Shown one piece after another: positions 8,967 to 18,000 of a stretch of DNA of 64,000 nt (its first letter is position 1; every line of letters begins with the position of its first letter). Source of the stretch: BAIKAL-G1 sp943370385 (lineage in GTDB: Bacteria > Cyanobacteriota > Cyanobacteriia > PCC-6307 > Cyanobiaceae); assembly GCA_943370385.1 (NCBI GenBank), contig CALRQT020000005.1, positions 1 through 64,000 on the forward strand, in the 5' to 3' direction. The notes beneath the pieces are model-generated. The model made no database searches and was not told the origin of the DNA. It saw only the letters and a program-made list of their open reading frames with translations. The translations under genes and the position numbers were made by a program.

Positions 8967-11900
8967 GTGGCGAAGGAGAAGCGCCGAAATTGGCTCGACA
9001 AGATCAGCAAGTGGATCCTGGATGCCCTTCCTCAAGAGAAGGCCAAGGCTCCACAGCCATCACTGCAACGGGCTGCAGCTCCTTCATCTCCAACACAACA
9101 GCAACCCTCGCAGCTACCGCACGCTGCCGCACCGCTAAAGCCAGCAAGCCCCAAAGACCGTGAGGTCGAGAGACCTATGGCGCCACAGCCAGAGTGGAGC
9201 CTCCAACAACCGTCTCTACCCCATCAGCCGGCTGCAGCAGACGCGCCTTCATCGGCACCTCAGCTATCAGTGCCAGGTGGCAAAGCCATCATCCAAGCCT
9301 GGAAGGCCTTTGAACTGGCATGGGCAGCTACCGGCCTGAGCGATCACTACTTCCTGAAGCAAGAGGAACTGCATCAAACCCTTGCCGTCCTCGATCGCAG
9401 CTTTGAAGAAGAGCTGATCGAGTGGCTGTTCCAACTCTGCACCAATCCAGACGCACTCAGAGATCTGGCGGGCATCATCGAGCGCGGGCAAGTCAAGCCA
9501 ACCGACAACATTGACGCAATTCGGGCCTTCGCCTATGTGAGCGTTGCGGTCAGCTCAAGACCAAGACAAGCTCCTATTGCCGCCCCAGCTGAGCTAGCGC
9601 ATGCCCAACAAACACTTGAGGATATCCAGCAGGTCAATCTCAGGCCAACGGACGAGATAGGAACTAACGCACCTGTAGCAAAGCAAACAGAGGTTCCATC
9701 AGAGGCCAAAACACCTCAATCGGAGACCTCCGACAGCCTCCAATGGCCTGAGCCATTGCCTGAGGACTCAGCCACCGAAAGAGCGGCAAAGGGAGGCAAC
9801 GTGCCTTTGGAGGATCTGGAGCTCTCGATTCGCTCCTACAACTGCCTGAAGCGAGCCGACATCCATACCCTTCTAGATCTCGCTGGCAAATCAGTTGAAG
9901 ACTTAATCGAAATCAAGAACTTTGGTATAAAGTCAGCAGAGGAGGTTCGGCAAGCTATAGAACGTCGGGGGCTGTTTTTTCCCTTTCAACGGGAGGACGT
10001 CCGCGGCACTGGTGGATCGGGCGAAAAGCAAGCAACACAGCCCCTCAAGAGCAGGGAGCCAGATGAAAACGAACTCAAGAGGCTAGATCTACCAACAAGA
10101 GCGCTGAACGGCTTATACCGCAACAAAATATATTTTGTCTCTGATCTTCTCAAGAGCTCAGAGGCAGATCTTCTGGCGTTTCTAAATCTTGGACCAGCAG
10201 CGATTGGAGATATCAAGGCAGCCCTTCAACGAAAGGGACTCTCGCTGGCTGATGAAAGTGCCAAGTGGGAAACAGAATCGGCGGCCATTTTTGACAAACA
10301 AGAAGAGGCACAAGAGTTTGAAGAAGCTTGGCAGCAACTCAAGCAGCAGGCGGCCCGCCAAATTGGCCTGAGCAATCCTGGCTTCAATAAACTGCTCAGA
10401 TACTCAACTAGCGACCCGAAAGACCCAGCCAGTAGGCACCTTGCAGAAATGCTTGAGCGTCTGAAGGTCTCATTAGAATTTATCAGAGACACTCTTGTGG
10501 AGCGTTATAGCGGAAGTTCGGAAGCCATCCATTCCGGCATTGAGGTGCTCCAGAACTGTATTGCCTCACAGCTCCTTCAGCAAACGTGTGAAGGTGCTTC
10601 CCAAAGGGTTAATAGCATTACCAAAAGCTTTACACCCAGCCAAGAACGCAACTGGCTTGTTTATCTCCTGCGCTGCAGTGGTCAGACATTGACATCGATT
10701 GCTGAAGAGCAAGAGCCACCCTTGAGCCGAGAGCGGATACGCCAGATGGAAGGCAAAGTCAGCAAGATTGTTGGATTCAACTCAGCAAATCTTGCGGAGC
10801 AAGTAAAAGAGAATCAAGAAGAACAAGTACTCACAGAAGAAAAACAAGCTATTGAGAGCTGGTACAACCGTCTAGGTCGCCTTCCCATCCCAGTAGATCA
10901 GATAGAGCAAGGCTCAATGCAACCGCAGCTCTGGGATCAGGTCTGCGATATGGATCTCAAGAGACGAGTCGAATTACTGAACAAACACCATTTTTTACCC
11001 ACTAGCAGAGAATACGATTATCACTATGATTACGTCGTCAATCGCAAGTCAACAGGCCCAGGTTATTGGCGCAACTTTGAGAATTTGAAACAGTTTGTTC
11101 TACGGCATGCTGTTGAGCTCGGCGAGCCAGAACTCATGCCAAAGCAAACATCCTTTCCAGACTCCATTCGCGGAATTGTCACCAGTTACGGGGGGCAAGG
11201 CAAGGTAGCCAAACTCATTGGCCTCAAATACCAAGGGCAATTGGTTGGCAGCGATGGCGGCCGTCGCTACTGGACTGAGGATCGCCTCAACCAGCTTCTT
11301 ATCGACACTAATAACCATTATGATCGAGCCATTGATGTGATGCCCAGCTATGGGGAAGTATTGGAGTTCTTCTCCGCAACAGAGATCAGCGAATATCAAG
11401 ACAAGAAGCCCCACTCAGCCATAGCTGCCCTCACCAAAATGGGCACTCTTCATTGGAGTGAAGTAGCTCAACTCTTCAACAAACGCTTCGTCGGCGGTGA
11501 ATCACAAAAGGCCGTCACCCTGAGCTACATCAAGGCCTTCGTCCGTGATCTCGGCGACCACCTAGACAGTCTTTCACCTTCCGAACTCTTCGTTCTATTT
11601 CAAGCTCAAGGTATCAACCGTGGGGAAAAGGAAAAGTTCAGCCGCACCTTCGATGCTCTGGTTGACGCCGTCCAGTCTGGCGTAGTTGACAAAGACTCTT
11701 TGCGCAGTTGGGCTGACAACAACCAGGTCGAGTCAATTGATGAGTTACTGAAGCTAGGGGCCGAACTAAAGGCGGAATCCTCTACGGAAGAGAAAGAGCA
11801 GATGCTCTTAGAGCGCCGCTCGAAGCAGCTGATGGAGGAATTTCCAACACAGCAAGACCAAGTGGAAGTAACGGCAAGTGATTTGCCAACTCTTGAGCCA

Positions 11901-13529
11901 GCAAAGATCCTAAAGGCCCTGGATAAGGCCGGCGAGATCATTGAGAACTCTGCCAGTGATGGAGACAAGGTCGAATTTCTAAAGGCCAAAGCAGCCGCCA
12001 AACTCTGGGACTCCTGTTTCAAGGATGAACAGGCCTTCATCCGCAAGCTCAGGGCATTTCCAGCAGAAGCAGATTCCTATAGTCAAGAAGTCCAGCAGGC
12101 TTTTATTGAGGAGTACGAAGGAGCCAGGGCACTGCCGATTCCGAACTCCTATGCCTTTCGTGATCTGAAGGGAAATCGGCGCGACCCGAAGCTGATGCAG
12201 CGACTAGTGGCATTCAGGCTCGAGCGTGATTTCCGGCTACTCAATCTCAGTGGAACAGGGACTGGCAAGACGCTCTCGGCCATTTATGCAGCGCAAATCT
12301 GTGGTTGCCAACGCCTGTTTATCTCTTGCCCTAATGGTGTGATCGACAGTTGGAAAAGAGCTTTCGACTCAGCTTTTCCCACTGCAAATTTAATCATTAA
12401 ACCAGATGGATGGGAGCTGCCTGACATCCTTGAAGGTGTCAATGTCGTCATTGTCAATCATGAGCGTTTCCAGGACCGATTTGCCCAGCAGTTGTTGGAA
12501 TTCTGCATCACCTACCAAGCTGACATGATCGTGATTGATGAGATTCATCAATCGAAGCGCAGATCGGCTGACAAGAGTAGTCAGCGACGCAAGCTCATGA
12601 ATGAGTTCATCCGCATATCGTCCAACATCCACACGGACCTGCGTGTTCTTGGCCTTTCGGCGACCCCCGTTATCAATAATCTCTACGAAGGCCGTTCTTT
12701 GCTAGAGCTAATCTGTCAAGAGCCGATCGAAGATGTCGGCGAGAAGATTGACCTCAATTCGTGCATGAACTTATACCAGCACTTTGTTGTGCGCGGTATT
12801 CGAATGAACCCAGGCCAGCTTTCACGCACGAAGCTGATCTATCAAGAGGTTGATGCTACGCCTCTTCTTGCGAATATCATCCATGCAACGAAAAATGGAA
12901 CTTACCATGACATTGAGCAGATGCTGGTTGCACCTAAAATAGCCAGTCTCCAGCACTGTCTAACTCGCGGCCTAAAGACTGTCATCTTTGTGACCTATAT
13001 TAAAAACACGCTGCGACCGATCACCGACTGGCTCATAGCAAATAGCTACAGCTTCAGCGTGTTCACTGGCGATGAAAAGGAAGCTCAAGAAGAGGGCTTC
13101 AAGGATTCACTCGATGAATTCATCCGAGGCAGTTCTGAAGTATTGGTGGCATCCGTACAGTGCGCCGGGACGGGTGTTGATGGGCTCCAATCCGTCTGTA
13201 ACCGAGCCATCTTCTTCCAGTTGCCTTGGACTTCTACTGAGTTCGAGCAAAGCATTGGCCGCCTCGACCGCGATGGCACGGATTTTGACTTCGTCAGCGT
13301 CTACCTCCCCATAACGAATATCGCCTTGCCCAATGGCGAACGCTGGAGCTGGTGCCGATCCAAGCTTGACCGGATTGAATCCAAGCGTGACATCGCCAAA
13401 GCGGCTGTTGATGGCGAGATCCCTGACGCTGCCACCCTGATCAACCCCAGTGAAGCGAGTCGGTACTGGCTGAATTGGTTGGCGAAGCTGGATCAGCAAA
13501 GCCAGGCCGACCCCTCCCAGGTCACCTAA
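8967..13529 (+). CDS. RNAP alpha-CTD-like x2 / sigma-4-like HTH / SNF2 helicase fusion, DISARM-associated
   Basis: A 1520-residue multidomain protein that I do not recognise as a named DISARM subunit. Residues 1-95 are Pro/Gln/Ala-rich and probably disordered. Residues about 279-336 match the RNA polymerase alpha C-terminal domain (LSIRSYNCLK, then IKNFGIKSAEEV), and a second, weaker copy follows at about 373-428 (LPTRALNGLY, NLGPAAIGDI). Residues about 559-605 contain a sigma region-4-like HTH (LSRERIRQMEGKV). Residues about 690-840 are of unknown type. The C-terminal third is a SNF2-like helicase: GTGTGKT (about 1097), DEIH (about 1190), LSATPV, and SIGRLDRDG (about 1429). The GTG start lies four bases after the drmMI stop with GGGGG upstream, so it is co-transcribed. 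GC content is visibly lower than in drmD, drmMI or drmA, suggesting a separate origin. Likely role: sequence- or structure-guided DNA translocation; inferred only. Confidence 0.75.
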   Translation: MAKEKRRNWLDKISKWILDALPQEKAKAPQPSLQRAAAPSSPTQQQPSQLPHAAAPLKPASPKDREVERPMAPQPEWSLQQPSLPHQPAAADAPSSAPQLSVPGGKAIIQAWKAFELAWAATGLSDHYFLKQEELHQTLAVLDRSFEEELIEWLFQLCTNPDALRDLAGIIERGQVKPTDNIDAIRAFAYVSVAVSSRPRQAPIAAPAELAHAQQTLEDIQQVNLRPTDEIGTNAPVAKQTEVPSEAKTPQSETSDSLQWPEPLPEDSATERAAKGGNVPLEDLELSIRSYNCLKRADIHTLLDLAGKSVEDLIEIKNFGIKSAEEVRQAIERRGLFFPFQREDVRGTGGSGEKQATQPLKSREPDENELKRLDLPTRALNGLYRNKIYFVSDLLKSSEADLLAFLNLGPAAIGDIKAALQRKGLSLADESAKWETESAAIFDKQEEAQEFEEAWQQLKQQAARQIGLSNPGFNKLLRYSTSDPKDPASRHLAEMLERLKVSLEFIRDTLVERYSGSSEAIHSGIEVLQNCIASQLLQQTCEGASQRVNSITKSFTPSQERNWLVYLLRCSGQTLTSIAEEQEPPLSRERIRQMEGKVSKIVGFNSANLAEQVKENQEEQVLTEEKQAIESWYNRLGRLPIPVDQIEQGSMQPQLWDQVCDMDLKRRVELLNKHHFLPTSREYDYHYDYVVNRKSTGPGYWRNFENLKQFVLRHAVELGEPELMPKQTSFPDSIRGIVTSYGGQGKVAKLIGLKYQGQLVGSDGGRRYWTEDRLNQLLIDTNNHYDRAIDVMPSYGEVLEFFSATEISEYQDKKPHSAIAALTKMGTLHWSEVAQLFNKRFVGGESQKAVTLSYIKAFVRDLGDHLDSLSPSELFVLFQAQGINRGEKEKFSRTFDALVDAVQSGVVDKDSLRSWADNNQVESIDELLKLGAELKAESSTEEKEQMLLERRSKQLMEEFPTQQDQVEVTASDLPTLEPAKILKALDKAGEIIENSASDGDKVEFLKAKAAAKLWDSCFKDEQAFIRKLRAFPAEADSYSQEVQQAFIEEYEGARALPIPNSYAFRDLKGNRRDPKLMQRLVAFRLERDFRLLNLSGTGTGKTLSAIYAAQICGCQRLFISCPNGVIDSWKRAFDSAFPTANLIIKPDGWELPDILEGVNVVIVNHERFQDRFAQQLLEFCITYQADMIVIDEIHQSKRRSADKSSQRRKLMNEFIRISSNIHTDLRVLGLSATPVINNLYEGRSLLELICQEPIEDVGEKIDLNSCMNLYQHFVVRGIRMNPGQLSRTKLIYQEVDATPLLANIIHATKNGTYHDIEQMLVAPKIASLQHCLTRGLKTVIFVTYIKNTLRPITDWLIANSYSFSVFTGDEKEAQEEGFKDSLDEFIRGSSEVLVASVQCAGTGVDGLQSVCNRAIFFQLPWTSTEFEQSIGRLDRDGTDFDFVSVYLPITNIALPNGERWSWCRSKLDRIESKRDIAKAAVDGEIPDAATLINPSEASRYWLNWLAKLDQQSQADPSQVT

Positions 13530-13535
13530 GCAGAC

Positions 13536-13616
13536 ATGGCAAAAGCAGAAGCCAGCGCCGAAGAACTCGTGAACAAGATCGAGCGCGCTAAGTTATCCCT
13601 GGAGATAGGGCTATGA
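13536..13616 (+). pseudogene. N-terminal remnant of a DUF262 (GmrSD-like) gene
   Basis: A 26-codon open frame, ATG at 13536 and TGA at 13614-13616. Its product reads MAKAEASAEELVNKIERAKL and then departs. The ASAEELVNKIERGx pattern is the usual beginning of DUF262-domain proteins, where the next residues should be a LRLPEMQR-like motif, but here the frame runs into SLEIGL and stops. No continuation was found in any frame, since the following DNA is the opposite-strand nucleotidyltransferase gene. It is read as the stump of a defence gene lost when that module arrived, six bases after the alpha-CTD/helicase stop. A functional micro-protein is less likely. Confidence 0.45.
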
Positions 13617-13622
13617 CTATCG

Positions 13623-14333
13623 TCATGTCTCCCCCATGTCTACGATCGATCGAAGCGTCTGGACTACCCCAGGCAACCGTTGTTGGCTGGCTTGGTCGCC
13701 GGGCAGAAATCCTGGGAGGGCTTCTACGAAGGCGGGGGTGGCTAACAAAGCAGCGAACTGCGAGGCAAGATCATTACGCAGCTCAGCCGGACTTAGTTGA
13801 CACTCTTCTACAAGCGACGCGCGACCATCGACCACCGCCATGAGATCTTCCAGATCATGGCTGAACAGGTAATCTCCCCGGCCCCTGCCCCGGAATGCCT
13901 CCAACTTTGTGGCCAAGAAGATCGGAGCGGTCACCAGCTGAATCGCCCGGCCATTGGGTAACTCCTTCAGCTTGGCAGTTTCCACCGCCATTGGATACCA
14001 ACGATTGGAAAAGCCAAGGATGGCACCTTGGGTCGGCATCAGGTCGAGCACGATCTCTTCAAAACACCATCGACAGAGCGGTGCGCCAGGCCGAGTGTCT
14101 TCCTCAAAGCCCCGTTTGCGCAGCTGCATCCCTAGCTGTTGGTAGTCCGCCCGTGCGATCACACGGCAGATGACATCGACGTCCTGGGTGGGCCGGATCT
14201 CCGGCATGGCTGGATCTGTGATCAATAGTCCTGCTACTGCCCCACCGACAAACACCAATTGCTGCAACAGGGCATCGCCGAGCAGATCAGCGGCCCTTTC
14301 CAGCAGGGCGATATTGGGATCGTTGGCATTCAT
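13623..14333 (-). CDS. AbiEii/AbiGii-like nucleotidyltransferase toxin
   Basis: A 236-residue protein with the nucleotidyltransferase-fold signature FVGGAVAGLL followed by RPTQDVDVIC, and a C-terminal lysine-containing stretch (TKLEAFRGRGRGDYLFSHD) typical of the AbiEii-like/DUF6036-type family, in which aspartates bind metal and nucleotide. Proteins of this family act as toxins that modify tRNA ends or other targets in type IV-like toxin-antitoxin pairs. The ATG overlaps the stop of the upstream HTH gene by four bases (ATGA), so the two form one unit. It is transcribed against the flanking DISARM genes and separates the two halves of the DISARM locus. Confidence 0.72.
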   Translation of the reverse strand: MNANDPNIALLERAADLLGDALLQQLVFVGGAVAGLLITDPAMPEIRPTQDVDVICRVIARADYQQLGMQLRKRGFEEDTRPGAPLCRWCFEEIVLDLMPTQGAILGFSNRWYPMAVETAKLKELPNGRAIQLVTAPIFLATKLEAFRGRGRGDYLFSHDLEDLMAVVDGRASLVEECQLSPAELRNDLASQFAALLATPAFVEALPGFLPGDQASQQRLPGVVQTLRSIVDMGET

Positions 14334-14890
14334 GGCTGCAAGCCTTCTTCCAGTAAGGCACTAGCTAGAGCCTGCTCGCGGGCGCTGCCGCCACGCAAGG
14401 CATCAAATAGGGCCAGCAATTCGCCCAACGCGGGATTACGGGCGGCCGCCTCGGGGACACTCGGATAGAGGGGGTAGAAGGCGATGCCACGGGATGGGCC
14501 GTCCTTGCACGGCCACACCGGCGGCGGGTCGCTGCCCGCTCGGATTTGCAGGTTCAGCGGTGGGGCTGCGTAGGCGGTGGGAACCCCACGGGTCAAGCCC
14601 CCAAGGGTGGCAGGAAAGCAGTAGCGAGCCCCGTGGAGCACAAAGCTCGTTAGGGCAGCCCGCACCACCGAGGCCTTGCCACCTGCACCCTTGATTGCCA
14701 GCCTGGCAGCGAAGGCCCGTTTAACCGCTGCGTGGACCTCCGATGCCGTGATCCCGAGCTGGCTGCCAAGCTCGGCATAACTGGGGGACTGGCCATCATC
14801 CAAAGCGAGTCTTAGTAAGACCACTAGGTCCTGCGGTCGCAGCACGAGCTGGGGGTTGGATGGTGAGCGGACCAACGGACTGGGCGGCAT
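14330..14890 (-). CDS. HTH-domain antitoxin/regulator paired with the AbiEii-like toxin
   Basis: A 186-residue protein. Residues about 18-70 form a winged-helix/HTH-like unit (PQDLVVLLRLAL, then SYAELGSQLGITASEVHAAV, then RLAI), matching the MarR/IclR-style fold used by such antitoxins. The C-terminal part is not recognised but has several conserved-looking aromatic and proline positions. The start ATG directly abuts a near-perfect palindrome, consistent with autoregulation. Paired with the downstream nucleotidyltransferase through an ATGA overlap. The antitoxin role is inferred from gene arrangement, not demonstrated. Confidence 0.62.
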   Translation of the reverse strand: MPPSPLVRSPSNPQLVLRPQDLVVLLRLALDDGQSPSYAELGSQLGITASEVHAAVKRAFAARLAIKGAGGKASVVRAALTSFVLHGARYCFPATLGGLTRGVPTAYAAPPLNLQIRAGSDPPPVWPCKDGPSRGIAFYPLYPSVPEAAARNPALGELLALFDALRGGSAREQALASALLEEGLQP

Positions 14891-14911
14891 TCGCCATTCG
14901 CGAATAGCGAA
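14890..14911. promoter_or_regulatory. Palindromic operator at the HTH gene start
   Basis: A 22-bp near-perfect palindrome with outer half-sites TTCGC and GCGAA around the core ATTCGCGAAT; only one symmetric pair mismatches. Its last base on the minus strand is the A of the ATG of the HTH gene, so a bound protein would block initiation. An additional CGCTAT direct repeat extends it upstream on the minus strand. Best read as the autoregulatory site of the toxin-antitoxin operon. Confidence 0.6.
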
Positions 14912-15037
14912 TATAGCGTCCGAGGCGATGCAGGTCCGGTGCTTTCCAGCCCGCAGCCAATCACCCGCTTGTGCGTGGCATCCCTAATCGAGCCGTTAGC
15001 GTTTCAGGTGCAGGTGGTTATTCGCTGGAAACCTTGC

Positions 15038-15060
15038 TGACAAGGGCTGCTCCCTTGTCA
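15038..15060. promoter_or_regulatory. Perfect 9-bp inverted repeat upstream of drmA
   Basis: TGACAAGGG, a 5-base loop (CTGCT), then CCCTTGTCA, ending 11 bases before the drmA ATG. In RNA this is a stable hairpin occupying the position of the ribosome-binding site; in DNA it is a symmetric operator candidate. No T-run follows, so it is not a classical terminator. It could set expression of drmA, drmB and drmC. Confidence 0.5.
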
Positions 15061-15071
15061 CACTTGGTGGC

Positions 15072-18000
15072 ATGACCAGTTCCACCCCCTCGTCTGCGGC
15101 CGTTCGTGCCCAGCTCGTCACCGCCCTGGAACTGGAGCTGATCGGCCCAAGCCAGCGGGTGCTCCAGGCCCTTGGCGCCGAGGCCCAGGGATTGGATGCC
15201 GAATCCCTTGATCGCCTGCCCAGCAGCTGGTACCCCACCGGCTTCCTGGTGCCTACCGAAACAGATCTCTCCCTGCGCTGCGACGACACGGCCGACGACG
15301 ATTTCGCCGCTGCCGATGGAGTCGATCTGCGCAAGCCCCGCAGCGCCGGCGCCGAATACAAATCAGGTTCGGGCGATGACGGTGGTAGCAGTGAATCGGG
15401 TCCGGCCAAACCCCAGCTCTTTCCGTCCTCGATCGGGATGAGTGTGCTGCTGCCGCCCGGTGGGGAGCTGCAGTTGATCGCCCGCTGGGGGGACTACACC
15501 CGCCTGTCGGTGGGCGCTAACCCCGATGACAGCGCAAGCTCCTCCCGCGACGCGGGTGGCCAGCGCGAGCAGCAGACCTGGCAACGCAACCCCCGCAAGG
15601 AAGCTTTGGCCTTAAGCCACCTCGAAATCACCGCTAACAGGGGCATCACAGGCAAGCCTTGGCCCAACAGCAACGGATTGCATCTGCGCTGGCACTGTCG
15701 CCCGGCTCCCACCAGCCAGGGCTATGCCGACGGCACCGTAGCGGTCACGCTTTTCCTCACCAACGAGCGCAAAAAAGCTGTCACCCTGGTGGAACGCGAT
15801 CAGCAATCGGCCTTCCAGGCCGAGCTGGAACTTGTTTGCTCCCAGGGATTCGTGCCTCGGCTTGATCCCCACTCCGGCCGATCTGGCGGCGACTGGGATG
15901 AGGCTGTCAATGCCTTGCAGTTTCGAGATGCCAGCGAATTTGGCGTAGGCCACAACGTCGGCGTAGCGGTTGATCTTGATTCAAATGGCGGCTGTTCATG
16001 CCTGCGAACCACTTGGATCCCCCAGGCCACGGTGGAGAAGGTGGTGCCCCGTGCCGACGTGGGCTGTGAGCTGGCTATGGAAGTGCTCGATCGCTTGGCC
16101 TCAGAAGGGTTTGCCGCCATTCGCGCTGCCCTGATGCCTCTGGTGGAGCGTTACTCAGGCTGGATCGAGGAACAGGCTGCCGTCGCCGGACTCAACTCCC
16201 AGCAGCGGGCCACCGCGAGCCAACTGCTCGGTAACGCTCGCGGCCAGGCCGAGCGCATCGCCCGTGGCATCGAAGCCCTTGCCGAACCAGACATCCGCGA
16301 CGCCTTCGCCATCGCAAACCGGACCATGGCTATCGCCGCCCGCCAGCGCTACGGCGTCATGCAGGGTTTAAAGGCTGATGACCCTGCTCTGCGTCCACCG
16401 GCCTGGCGTCCCTTCCAGCTGGCTTTCTTGCTGATGAACCTGGTGGGCGTCGCCCGCCCCAATGATCCGGAGTTCGACCCCAAGCGAGAGCGCGACAACG
16501 TTGATCTGATCTTTTTCCCAACCGGCGGTGGCAAGACCGAGGCCTACCTAGGCCTGGCCGCCTTCACGTTGGTGATGCGGCGCTTACGCCATGGCGGATC
16601 ACTGCAGGCCGGTGGGCTGAGCGTGCTCATGCGTTACACCCTGCGCCTGCTCACCCTTGACCAGCTCGGCCGTGCTTCCACCCTGATATGTGCCCTAGAA
16701 CTCGAGCGCCAGCGCCAACCGCAGAAGCTTGGGAATTGGCCGTTTGAGATCGGCCTATGGGTTGGTCAGGCCGGCACACCCAACCGAATGGGCGGCAAGG
16801 GCAACAGCAGCGAAGCCACCGCCCGCCTGCGGGTGCGCGCCTACAACGACGGCAAAACCAACATCAAACCGATCCCGATCGACACCTGCCCTTGGTGTGG
16901 TGTGGAGTTTGGCAAGCGTTCCCTCGACGACCCCAAACCCTGCGGCACGGTCGGGGTATTCAACCTGCTGCGCCAAGGCCGCCCCGATGGCGACAACCCT
17001 GAGGAGCTGCGCGTCGCCTGCCTCAACCGGGACTGTGCCTTTAAAGGCACCAACGGCCGCAACTACCTGCCGCTAGTCGCGGTTGACGACATGATCTATC
17101 GCCGGCTTCCGGCGTTCCTAATCGCCACCGTCGACAAGTTCGCCTCGCTGCCCTGGGAGGGGCGCAGCGGCAAGTTGTTCGGCAAGGCCACCCACGTACT
17201 CGACGGCCAGGGCTTTTATGGGCCCGCCGACGGCGATGACGCCACTAAGGGCGTACGCCTGTCGGAACGCCTCGATGCCCCCGATCTGGTGATTCAAGAC
17301 GAACTGCACCTGATCTCTGGCCCCCTGGGCTCGATGGCGGGTCTGTATGAGGCTGTGATTGATGAGCTCTGCAGCCGCGATGACCTGCGGCCCAAGATCG
17401 TGGCTTCCACCGCCACCGTGCGTCGCGCCGGCGAACAGATGCGCGCCCTGTTCGGCCGCAACGATTCCTCAATCTTCCCAGCGCCCGGCCCCGATCGCCG
17501 CGATTCCTTCTTCGCGGTCACTGTTCCGGCTGATCAGGTGCCCGGCCGGCTCTATGTGGGCCTCAGCGCGCCGGGCCGCAACGTGAAGGCCCTGCTGCTG
17601 CGAGCCTCGCTGGCCCTGATGAGCAGCGCCCATCTGGCCTGGAAGGCCGCCGAGAAGAAGCGCACCACTCAGCGCAAACGGGGTGAAACGCCCGGCCCGA
17701 ACCCAGCTGATCCCTACATGACCTTGCTGGGTTACTTCAACACGATCAAGGAACTGGGCATCAGCCGCCGACTGATCGAAGAAGAACTCACCTCCCAGCT
17801 GGCCACCCATGGCGAGCGCCAACGCCTGGGCGACAAGGTGGAGCGCTCAGCCAACCGCAGGATCGCCAACATCCCCCTTGAGCTCACCTCCCGGGTGTCC
17901 ACCACCGAGGTGAGCACCACCAAGGATCGCCTCTCGCGCAGCTTCGACGACAAGGAGCGCGTGGATGTGGCCCTGGCAACCAACATGATTTCTGTAGGTC

